Assembly: GCA_030151245.1 (NCBI GenBank)
Contig: JASLEF010000198.1
Span: 1 to 5,138 of the forward strand
Length of the DNA: 5,138 nucleotides
Direction of reading: 5' to 3'
From: Ignatzschineria sp.
GTDB taxonomy: Bacteria; Pseudomonadota; Gammaproteobacteria; Cardiobacteriales; Wohlfahrtiimonadaceae
The notes under the pieces were generated by a model. That model was not told the DNA's origin. It saw only the letters and a list, made by a program, of their open reading frames with translations, and did no database searches. Position numbers and translations under genes: made by a program. Of this stretch, positions 1-5,018 are shown in pieces (position 1 is the first letter of the stretch; every line of letters begins with the position of its first letter).

Positions 1-1
1 T

Positions 2-217
2 GGTGGTCGTCAAGTGACATTTGTGGTGACAGAAGATCGTGTGAATTTTTATGAGTTTGCAAGTTATTTTAAAGAAAAACTCGCCTGTCAGAATGCTTTA
101 TATCTAGATGGAACCTTGGCTCGAATCTATGCTAACGGTCAAATTTATGGTGCCTCGTTTTGGCAAGCTAAGCCGCTTGTCGGAATATGGTCAGTGATTC
201 AGGAGGAATCACCATAA
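2..217 (+). CDS. DUF2233 / phosphodiester glycosidase family protein, C-terminal part (5' end outside window)
   Basis: The frame is open from the window edge and ends at TAA 215-217, giving the last 71 residues. The fragment reads VNFYEFASYFKEKLACQNAL followed by YLDGTLARIYA. This is the pattern seen at the end of DUF2233 (NAGPA-like phosphodiester glycosidase) proteins: an NFYEFA segment, then a Cys, then NALYLDG, and a hydrophobic final strand (here PLVGIWSVI). Family members are thought to act on sugar phosphodiesters and are often exported, but the substrate is unknown here and the N-terminus (signal peptide, early active-site residues) is not visible. The GTG at 14 is an internal codon, because coding runs upstream of it. 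The gene converges on cpxA and ends 23 bp before a strong terminator. Family assignment is from remembered motif similarity and is fairly good; a specific function is not supported. Confidence 0.7.
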   Translation, partial: GGRQVTFVVTEDRVNFYEFASYFKEKLACQNALYLDGTLARIYANGQIYGASFWQAKPLVGIWSVIQEESP

Positions 218-240
218 GTTGATGTATCCAGTTTAATCAG

Positions 241-268
241 AAAAAGCGCTCCTATGGAGCGCTTTTTT
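241..268. terminator. Bidirectional Rho-independent terminator between the DUF2233 gene and cpxA
   Basis: Perfect inverted repeat: 241-252 pairs with 256-267 around a 3-nt loop (253-255). The GC-rich core is GCGCTCC/GGAGCGC, flanked by A5 on the left and T6 on the right (263-268). Because both flanks are A/T runs, the hairpin works as an intrinsic terminator on either strand. It fits the convergent arrangement, lying 23 bp after the plus-strand stop at 217 and 35 bp after the minus-strand cpxA stop at 304. Confidence 0.93.
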
Positions 269-303
269 AAGTCTTAATCCTGACTTTCTATAATTTATTC
301 ATT

Positions 304-1698
304 TTAGGATTCATTAGGAGATTGAGAAAGTGGGATTTGAATCGTTATAGAGAGTCCATGATCATTTTCGGCTTTTACGGTGCCTCGATGGGATTGAACC
401 ATCTGGTTCACAATCGCAAGACCTAGTCCTGAGCCACCGTAATCTTGGAATCCTTCAGGACGATCTCCACGATAGAAGGGCTCAAAGATTTGCGGCAAGT
501 CTTTTTCTAAAATGCCGGGACCATCATCATGAACATTAATCATCAGCTGTTGGTCTATGACTTTGACGGAGAATACTATTTTTGAGGATGCGTAATGAAT
601 CGCATTTCGAATGATATTTTCAAGTCCACTATGAAAAAGTTCTGCATTAACTTCAATCTTGGTATCTGGGATAGAATCAAACAGTAACTCTTTGTTGTTT
701 TCAACTGCCTCAAATGCGGCATCTTCTAAGAGGGGAGTGAGCAGCTCGCTAAGATCTAAAGTCTCCACTAAATCATGATTTAAAATCGTCTGTTTTGAAA
801 GGGCAAGCATCGCTTGAATACGATCTTCCACAAGAAGAAGATTGTCATTAATGCGTTTGACCTCATTGGTGACAGCATCAATATTTTTGATTCGAATGAG
901 ACTATTTGCAAGATGAATACGAGTCAAAGGGGTTCGTAGTTCATGTGAGAGATTCGCAAATAAGCGGTTTTTTTCATGGCGAGCGGCATTGAGTGTTTCA
1001 ATCATATGATTGAGGCTTTTTGCTAGATAACGATATTCAATAGGGCCACGTGACTCTAAGTACTTATCAACACTCCAATCTCCCTTGCTTATCCGCTCTG
1101 TCGCTTTTCGCAAGTTTTTCATAGGAAGAGAAAGCGACCAGCTTAAAATGCCGGCAAACGGTAAGCTGATGAGTAGCATTAAGATGAAGATCAACACAGG
1201 AGCATCATAAAGACGATTGAGATAATAAGATTGGTGTAATGCTTTAACGCTAAGGTAATAGGCGTTGGGATCATTATTAAACCGTATGGGGCCAATGATC
1301 TCCCGTCCATTGATCTCTTGCTGGTAAGTCTTGCCTGTGGGAAGAGTATTGACAATGAAATTGATAATTTCTTCATCTGATAATCGATGAATGGCGTTGT
1401 ATCGTTCTGAGATCTCGTCAGGAATAGCGAGAAGTTGGGCGTCATCTTTATAGTCTAAGTAGCGATCTGAAGGAATACTAAAGAGCATATGACTGACTTT
1501 TGTTGCGTAGAAGATCTGTTCTTTTTCTGGCGTTAGAAGAACTCTTCGTTGGTCAAATCTTGGGATGAAGAGCGTTAAGGAGATTATTAACGCCATACTC
1601 AGCCAAATAGTGACAAATACCCGAACACTTAATCGGTTAAATAATGGTAATCGCTTCTTCATAGGATTCTTCATCGCAGGCGATGCCTGCTTTGTCAT
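304..1698 (-). CDS. cpxA: CpxA-like envelope-stress sensor histidine kinase
   Basis: Inner-membrane sensor kinase that would phosphorylate, and as a phosphatase reset, the CpxR regulator encoded just upstream. In the 464-residue frame there is a basic N-terminus, TM1 at about 27-46, a periplasmic sensor region at about 47-164, TM2 at about 166-187, then a HAMP linker to about 240. HisKA follows with phospho-acceptor H252 in FANLSHELRTPLTR. The ATPase domain shows the N box ENIIRNAIHY (360-369, N361/N365), the G1 box DDGPG (391-395), the F box IFEPFYR (404-410) and the G2 box GGSGLGLA (421-428). Similarity to E. coli CpxA, as I recall it, runs into the sensor region (GREIIGPIRF; RLYDAPVLI before TM2), so this is more than a generic kinase; E. 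coli CpxA is 457 residues. The start is uncertain. The ATG at 1698 has no Shine-Dalgarno, and ATGs at 1674 (codon 9) and 1662 (codon 13) are alternatives, codon 13 giving a CpxA-like length. All catalytic residues are intact. Confidence 0.9.
   Translation of the reverse strand: MTKQASPAMKNPMKKRLPLFNRLSVRVFVTIWLSMALIISLTLFIPRFDQRRVLLTPEKEQIFYATKVSHMLFSIPSDRYLDYKDDAQLLAIPDEISERYNAIHRLSDEEIINFIVNTLPTGKTYQQEINGREIIGPIRFNNDPNAYYLSVKALHQSYYLNRLYDAPVLIFILMLLISLPFAGILSWSLSLPMKNLRKATERISKGDWSVDKYLESRGPIEYRYLAKSLNHMIETLNAARHEKNRLFANLSHELRTPLTRIHLANSLIRIKNIDAVTNEVKRINDNLLLVEDRIQAMLALSKQTILNHDLVETLDLSELLTPLLEDAAFEAVENNKELLFDSIPDTKIEVNAELFHSGLENIIRNAIHYASSKIVFSVKVIDQQLMINVHDDGPGILEKDLPQIFEPFYRGDRPEGFQDYGGSGLGLAIVNQMVQSHRGTVKAENDHGLSITIQIPLSQSPNES
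1676..1690 (-). other. Short perfect hairpin inside the cpxA start region
   Basis: GCAGGC (1676-1681) and GCCTGC (1685-1690) form a perfect 6-bp GC-rich stem with a 3-nt loop. It sits between the first possible cpxA ATG (1698-1696) and the second (1674-1672). In the mRNA it would partly block the first start or shape the approach to the internal ones. It is seen directly; any regulatory effect is inference and the stem could be chance. Confidence 0.4.
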
Positions 1699-1713
1699 TC
1701 GGTGATTCGTGGT

Positions 1714-1741
1714 ATGTGGGATTTTTACAATAATCCCACAT
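1714..1741 (-). promoter_or_regulatory. Intercistronic hairpin between cpxR and cpxA
   Basis: ATGTGGGATT (1714-1723) and AATCCCACAT (1732-1741) are perfect 10-bp reverse complements separated by 8 nt. The stem fills most of the 63-bp gap between the cpxR stop (1762) and the first possible cpxA ATG (1698). No U tract follows on the minus strand, so it is not a standard intrinsic terminator. Plausible roles are an mRNA processing or stability element that sets unequal CpxR and CpxA levels, a translational-coupling structure, or a protein-binding operator. The structure is certain; the role is not. Confidence 0.6.
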
Positions 1742-1761
1742 CATAGCACGAAATACTCGCG

Positions 1762-2469
1762 TTATTCTAAGAAGAGATATCCAAGTCCATGCACTGTTTT
1801 AAACCAGGGTAAATCATCTTCTCTCGGAGGTAATTTCTTTCGAATATTACTTAAGTGCATATCAATCACTCGGTCAAATGTTTGGTGACGTTTGCCTAAA
1901 ACATTTTTACTCAATTCATCTCGGCTAATTGTTTCACCACTGCGTGATGCCATATAGTAGAGGATGGAAAACTCGGTACTCGTCAGATTGATGGCTTCAC
2001 CTTTAAAGCTTGCCTGAAACTGTGCTTGATTGAGCGATAATCCATGCATATCGATAAGCGTTGATTTTTCAGGTTCTTCGCCATTTGTATCGGGAACTTG
2101 ATTTTGGAGGCGTAGCCTAGTACGGATGCGCGCTACGAGTTCTCGATCATCGAAGGGTTTTGAGATGTAATCATCAGCTCCAAGCTCAAGCCCCAACACT
2201 CGATCAATGCTATCTCCTTTCGCTGATAGCATAATGACGGGAAGATTAGGATGTGCTTTTCGAATCTCTTTCAGCGTATCCCAGCCATTCATCTTGGGCA
2301 TCATTACATCTAAGATAATAAGGTCGGGGGTTGTATGTTCTAGAAATTCTAAACACTCGATACCATTATTTCCGACGCTGATATCAAATCCCTCATATTT
2401 TAGAATTTCTGGGATGAGTGTTTGTAATTCTGCATCATCATCAATAAATAGGATTTTAGCCGATGTCAT
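1762..2469 (-). CDS. cpxR: CpxR-like response regulator (OmpR family)
   Basis: Cytoplasmic DNA-binding response regulator, partner of the CpxA kinase encoded next. The 235-residue product is close to the 232 of E. coli CpxR. The receiver domain (about 4-120) has the acidic pair D11/D12, phospho-acceptor D54 in LDVMMPKMNGWDTL, S82 in PVIMLSAKG and K104 in YISKPF. A winged-helix DNA-binding domain follows from about residue 135. It matches CpxR closely in LTSTEFSILY, FDRVIDMHLSNIRKKLP and the C-terminal PWFKTVHGLGYL, and DRVLGLELGADDY is also typical. The frame stays open upstream to a TTG at 2523, but ATG 2469-2467 is preferred: it has an AAGAGG Shine-Dalgarno (2484-2479) 9 nt upstream and gives the family N-terminus directly before the first beta strand. 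Upstream GTAAA repeats point to autoregulation. Confidence 0.94.
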   Translation of the reverse strand: MTSAKILFIDDDAELQTLIPEILKYEGFDISVGNNGIECLEFLEHTTPDLIILDVMMPKMNGWDTLKEIRKAHPNLPVIMLSAKGDSIDRVLGLELGADDYISKPFDDRELVARIRTRLRLQNQVPDTNGEEPEKSTLIDMHGLSLNQAQFQASFKGEAINLTSTEFSILYYMASRSGETISRDELSKNVLGKRHQTFDRVIDMHLSNIRKKLPPREDDLPWFKTVHGLGYLFLE

Positions 2470-2478
2470 ATTAAGAAA

Positions 2479-2484
2479 CCTCTT
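2479..2484 (-). promoter_or_regulatory. Shine-Dalgarno deciding the cpxR start
   Basis: On the minus strand AAGAGG lies 9 nt before the ATG at 2469. No comparable site was seen before the TTG that opens the longer frame at 2523, so this site fixes the start of the 235-residue CpxR. Confidence 0.75.
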
Positions 2485-2520
2485 TGTTTTTGAGTCATTA
2501 AATTTTTTTAATAAAATCTT

Positions 2521-2610
2521 CAATAGATTTGTTTTTTTGAGTATTAACTTCAGATCTATTGTTAATAGCTATTATATTAATTTCATGTATTGCTTTATGA
2601 TTTTAATCAT
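2521..2610 (-). other. AT-rich leader of cpxR with several inverted repeats
   Basis: Three perfect symmetrical elements lie in the predicted 5' untranslated leader of cpxR. CAATAGAT (2521-2528) pairs with ATCTATTG (2554-2561) across 25 nt. TAATAGCTATTA (2563-2574) is a 12-bp palindrome. ATGATT (2597-2602) pairs with AATCAT (2605-2610) across 2 nt. No open frame with a credible start is seen here. In such AT-rich DNA short palindromes arise easily; the 8-bp long-loop stem is the least trivial. A role in translation or mRNA stability is possible but unproven. Confidence 0.35.
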
Positions 2611-2640
2611 TAATTTATAAACTTGCTTAAGATTTTTAAA

Positions 2641-2668
2641 ATTATATCTCTATTGTTGTAAACGTAAA
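2641..2668 (-). promoter_or_regulatory. Predicted cpxR promoter
   Basis: On the minus strand there is a perfect TATAAT -10 (2646-2641) and a TTTACG -35 (2668-2663, 4 of 6 to consensus) with a 16-bp spacer. The predicted transcription start is near 2634, giving a leader of about 165 nt before the cpxR ATG at 2469. The weak -35 overlapping GTAAA half-sites is what one expects of an activator-dependent or autoregulated promoter. Confidence 0.65.
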
Positions 2669-2694
2669 GAAATGTACTGTAAAATAATTGTAAA
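2658..2694. promoter_or_regulatory. Cluster of CpxR-box half-sites (GTAAA) upstream of cpxR
   Basis: The known CpxR recognition sequence is two GTAAA half-sites about 5 bp apart. On the plus strand, exact GTAAA occurs at 2658-2662, 2664-2668, 2679-2683 and 2690-2694, with a degenerate GTACT at 2674-2678. The pair 2664/2674 has N5 spacing and the pair 2679/2690 has N6, so two boxes lie in tandem. They read TTTAC in the direction of cpxR transcription and span about -25 to -60 from the predicted start, overlapping the -35. This strongly suggests autoregulation by CpxR; binding itself is inferred. Confidence 0.72.
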
Positions 2695-2755
2695 GAAGCT
2701 TGATTTGTATCGCTTTCTCTTAGGGCTATTTGCGGCTTTTTAAGATAAAAATGGG

Positions 2756-4213
2756 TTAATTTTTCCAGAAACTTGGGGTAATTAAGACAAATAGGGTGAA
2801 TATTTCTAATCGACCAAGAATCATGGTAAACATTAAGGTAGAAAGAGCCCCTGAAGGAAGCTCTCCATAGTTACTAGCAACGGCACCTAAGCCCGGACCT
2901 GTGATATTTAGACAAGCTGCAACTGCAGAAAATGCATCTAATGGCGATAAGCCAAAGGCTGTCATCACAAGGGTTAGAATAGCGGTAGAGAAAGCATAGA
3001 TCCCTAAAAATGCCCAGACGCTGCCGAGAATATCATTGTGAACAACTCGTTTGTTGAGTCTGATAGGGAACTTACCATGGGGATGAATGAGTAGTTTGAT
3101 CTCTCGCATCGCCTGTTTTGTCAGCAGAATAATACGGATAACTTTCATACCGCCCGCTGTAGAACCTGAGCATCCGCCAATAAAGGTGATGAAGACAATG
3201 AGTATGGGAATATAACTTGGCCATTCACTAAAATTAGAGATCGTTAGTCCTGTGGTGGTGATCATGGAGATAACGGCAAAGCTTGCTTCTAAAATAATAT
3301 CGCCAATAGAGTCAAAGACATTGAAATGGTATAAACCTAAAGAGACCAAAATGATAGCGGAGAGACAAATAGCAAAGAAAGCGCGAAGTTCGGTACTCTC
3401 AAAATAGAGTTTGAGGTTTTTATGGCGAAAAGCCAAAAAGTGTGTCGTAAAGTTGATCGAGCTAATAAACATAAAGACAATAGCTGTAATATCAATAAAC
3501 CGACTATTAAAGTGTCCTAAGCTATCATCGTAATTGGAAAAACCAGCCGTGGCTACCGTTGTGAATCCGTGGGTAATGGCATCAAAGAGATCCATTCCTC
3601 CAAAATAGTAGACAATAATACATACCGATAATAGTAAGAGGTAAACAGACCATAAGTTACGGGCTGTTTGGGCAATTCTCGGCGTTAATTTGTCCTCTTT
3701 GATAGGCCCTGAAACCTCTACCTTAAAGAGTGCCATTCCCCCCATTCCGAGAAGTGGCATGATGGCTACTGCCAAGATTACGATCCCCATACCCCCAAAA
3801 AAGTGTAATTGAGTACGATACCAAAGAATGGATTTGGGGAGTTCTTGTAAGTTGGTTAATACCGTAGCGCCGGTGGTGGTGAACCCTGATGTTGCTTCAA
3901 AAAAAGCATGAACAATGGGTAAATCAACCGCCGGGGAGATAATTAATGGGAGGGAGCTAATACAGCTTAAGCTTGTCCAGAAGAGAGACACAATAAGAAA
4001 GCCATCCCGAGTTTTCAAATTACCATGCGTTTTATGACAAGGTAGCCACAGGGATAAACCTAAAATAAAAGTGATCAGGAATGTGATAAAGAAGTACTTA
4101 GCTTGCCCATCATTATAGATAAAAGAGATAATAATAGGTATTAAGTAGGTAAAGCTGAAACTTGTGACAAAAATCCCGATGACCTTGAGTACAAGCGTAA
4201 GTTGATTGCGCAT
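2756..4213 (-). CDS. trkH: TrkH-type potassium uptake channel subunit
   Basis: Inner-membrane pore subunit of the Trk K+ uptake system, normally gated by the cytoplasmic NAD/ATP-binding TrkA ring, which is not encoded here. The 485-residue product is close to E. coli TrkH (483). It has the four-fold membrane-pore-membrane plan with selectivity-filter glycines in TTTGATVL (G115), ATAGFS (G224), TTTGLT (G322) and NITGPGLG (G439). The gating-loop signature GGCSGSTAGG is at 346-355, and the family's conserved arginine is R468 in GRLE. FFGGMGI (138-144) and the terminal TPSFWKN also match. The frame extends to a GTG at 4342, but the ATG at 4213 gives the family N-terminus (MRNQLTLVLKVIG) and lies downstream of a plausible promoter; its Shine-Dalgarno (GAGAG) is weak. 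The lipoprotein gene is divergent, and cpxR follows on the same strand after 286 bp with no clear terminator between. Confidence 0.93.
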   Translation of the reverse strand: MRNQLTLVLKVIGIFVTSFSFTYLIPIIISFIYNDGQAKYFFITFLITFILGLSLWLPCHKTHGNLKTRDGFLIVSLFWTSLSCISSLPLIISPAVDLPIVHAFFEATSGFTTTGATVLTNLQELPKSILWYRTQLHFFGGMGIVILAVAIMPLLGMGGMALFKVEVSGPIKEDKLTPRIAQTARNLWSVYLLLLSVCIIVYYFGGMDLFDAITHGFTTVATAGFSNYDDSLGHFNSRFIDITAIVFMFISSINFTTHFLAFRHKNLKLYFESTELRAFFAICLSAIILVSLGLYHFNVFDSIGDIILEASFAVISMITTTGLTISNFSEWPSYIPILIVFITFIGGCSGSTAGGMKVIRIILLTKQAMREIKLLIHPHGKFPIRLNKRVVHNDILGSVWAFLGIYAFSTAILTLVMTAFGLSPLDAFSAVAACLNITGPGLGAVASNYGELPSGALSTLMFTMILGRLEIFTLFVLITPSFWKN

Positions 4214-4280
4214 GGCGCTTAATCTCTCAATGCAAACAAAGAGATAATTATAACCATTTTTTGAAGGAAGCCATAGATAT

Positions 4281-4309
4281 ATTATGAGACTTGATAAAAA
4301 TAAAGTAAA
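4281..4309 (-). promoter_or_regulatory. Candidate trkH promoter
   Basis: On the minus strand, TTTACT (4309-4304) and CATAAT (4286-4281) form -35 and -10 boxes with a 17-bp spacer. Transcription would start near 4274, about 60 nt before the ATG at 4213, which is downstream of the GTG at 4342 and so supports the shorter protein. A second, weaker candidate is TTATCA (4386-4381) with TACAAT (4363-4358), also spaced 17 bp. Neither has a full -35. Confidence 0.45.
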
Positions 4310-4406
4310 AACAGTTGGTTGTATTGTGTCTCTAGGTTGCACACCATAAATATAACTATTGTAGGGATCTTGCTTTTTGCTGATAAAAAGTACAAAATAA
4401 GCGGGA

Positions 4407-4436
4407 CTGACTAAATAATTGGTTAGTTAGTATAAT
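4407..4436 (+). promoter_or_regulatory. Predicted promoter of the lipoprotein gene
   Basis: A perfect TATAAT -10 (4431-4436) follows a CTGACT -35 (4407-4412, 4 of 6) at 18 bp. The predicted start near 4443 leaves a short leader of about 27 nt. A good Shine-Dalgarno, AAGGA (4457-4461), sits 8 nt before the ATG at 4470. A compact, strong layout like this suits an abundant small lipoprotein. Confidence 0.7.
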
Positions 4437-4447
4437 ATCTCTAACTA
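4424..4447. promoter_or_regulatory. Inverted repeat bracketing the lipoprotein -10 box (candidate operator)
   Basis: TAGTTAG (4424-4430) and CTAACTA (4441-4447) are perfect 7-bp reverse complements with the -10 box and predicted start in the 10 bp between them. Further copies of the TTAG/CTAA core lie at 4411-4414 (CTAA) and 4423-4426 (TTAG). The placement suits a repressor operator, or a stem at the start of the transcript. The symmetry is seen; the regulator is unknown. Confidence 0.45.
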
Positions 4448-4469
4448 TTTTAATTTAAGGAATAATATA

Positions 4470-4652
4470 ATGAAAAACTTAGTAAAAGTTTCAGCATTAG
4501 TAGTACTTGGTTCAATCGCAGTAGGTTGTTCAACACAAAATATCGAAGCTAAAGCAGACGAAGCGTTAAGAACAGCTAACGAAGCAAAAAGTATCGCACT
4601 TGCAACTCAAGCACAATTTGACAAATACTTCACAAAAACACGTTATAAATAA
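4470..4652 (+). CDS. Small Lpp/OprI-like alanine-zipper outer-membrane lipoprotein
   Basis: A 60-residue lipoprotein. A signal peptide (MKNLVKVSALVVLGSIAVGC) ends in lipobox AVGC, so cleavage before C20 would leave a lipid-anchored mature chain of 41 residues. This chain has a 4-3 heptad pattern, with I25, A29, A32, A36, A39, A43, T46, F50 and Y53 at the core positions, i.e. an alanine-zipper coiled coil. It ends in TKTRYK; the C-terminal lysine resembles E. coli Lpp (TKYRK) and Pseudomonas OprI, where it is linked to peptidoglycan by L,D-transpeptidases. By analogy it would tether the outer membrane to the wall, but at 41 residues it is well short of mature Lpp (58). Residue S21 at +2 fits outer-membrane sorting. 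Strong promoter and Shine-Dalgarno, a dedicated terminator and a narrow codon set (GCA, GTA, TTA, AAA) suggest high expression. I did not assign the symbol lpp because homology, rather than similarity of type, is not certain. Confidence 0.85.
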   Translation: MKNLVKVSALVVLGSIAVGCSTQNIEAKADEALRTANEAKSIALATQAQFDKYFTKTRYK

Positions 4653-4702
4653 TGTGAGATAGGTGAAGATGGTAGATCTCTTCATCAGGTAAATTAGAAT
4701 AT

Positions 4703-4731
4703 AAAAAGAGCACCTAGTGGTGCTCTTTTTT
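4703..4731. terminator. Rho-independent terminator of the lipoprotein gene
   Basis: AAAAAGAGCACC (4703-4714) pairs perfectly with 4719-4730 across a 4-nt loop, followed by a run of six T (4726-4731). It lies 50 bp after the lipoprotein stop. The A5 run on the left also gives a U tract on the minus strand, so it may stop transcripts from the convergent gene at 5019-5138. Confidence 0.93.
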
Positions 4732-4765
4732 ATCTCTATCTCTATCTCTATCTCTATCTCTATCT
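4731..4765. repeat. Hexanucleotide tandem repeat (TATCTC), 5.8 copies
   Basis: Five exact copies of TATCTC run from 4731 to 4760, then a partial sixth copy (TATCT) to 4765; 35 bp without mismatch. The array begins at the last T of the preceding terminator's T run. It lies in no credible coding frame. Such arrays can change copy number by polymerase slippage; here it is intergenic between two convergent genes, so an effect on expression is not obvious. Confidence 0.92.
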
Positions 4766-5018
4766 TTTCTTTTAAAGATTTCGAAGGTTTTAATGGATTT
4801 ATCCTTTAATAAGGATATGCCACTTTAAATATTTGAGATTAATGCTAATAAATCACTCATAATTACTCATCTATAATCATTTTATGTTAAATGAGGATTA
4901 TGTTGTGTAAATAGAAGGTGATACCTAAACCTCTATCTTTTAGTAGGCTCTACCATTTTAAAAGCGGGCTCTTGTTAGTTTATCTATTAATAAGTCGTAA
5001 TGCTCGAATATCAAGCAA
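4766..5018. other. AT-rich intergenic spacer with no recognisable gene
   Basis: This spacer lies between the hexanucleotide repeat and the convergent partial gene. I see no credible open frame with a Shine-Dalgarno and no tRNA-like structure. It holds a perfect 7-bp stem with 4-nt loop at 4800-4817 (TATCCTT/AAGGATA), without a T run on either side, and a bulged stem at 4873-4901 (ATAAT/ATTAT plus CATTT/AAATG). A TATAAT at 4872-4877 has no matching -35. No terminator for the minus-strand gene is seen here. Confidence 0.6.

Noticed and set aside
1191..1445. Minus-strand open frame of 84 codons
   Set aside because: It overlaps the periplasmic-domain part of cpxA in another frame, with no family motifs and no independent start signals.
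2470..2523. 18-codon N-terminal extension of CpxR from a TTG
   Set aside because: The family N-terminus begins at the ATG at 2469, which has a good Shine-Dalgarno; the TTG at 2523 has none, and the extra residues are not CpxR-like.
2207..2620. Plus-strand open frame of 137 codons
   Set aside because: It lies antisense to cpxR and its leader, has no recognisable domain, and its 3' part is AT-rich leader sequence. The cpxR frame on the other strand is certain, so this is a shadow.
4214..4342. 43-codon N-terminal extension of TrkH from a GTG
   Set aside because: TrkH homologues start at the equivalent of the ATG at 4213, and a plausible promoter lies inside the extension. The second weaker promoter upstream means it cannot be fully excluded.
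4282..4347. Possible 21-codon upstream frame before trkH (ATG at 4347)
   Set aside because: It has no Shine-Dalgarno and begins upstream of the favoured transcription start. Nothing in the short peptide suggests a leader function.
4731..4765. Tandem repeat as a CRISPR array
   Set aside because: The unit is 6 bp with no spacers, so it is a simple microsatellite.
4800..4817. Perfect 7-bp hairpin as a terminator for the minus-strand gene
   Set aside because: The stem is AT-rich and no T run follows it on either strand.
4872..4877. TATAAT in the spacer as a promoter for a small RNA
   Set aside because: No acceptable -35 lies 15-19 bp upstream and no terminator follows. In AT-rich DNA a lone TATAAT is expected by chance.
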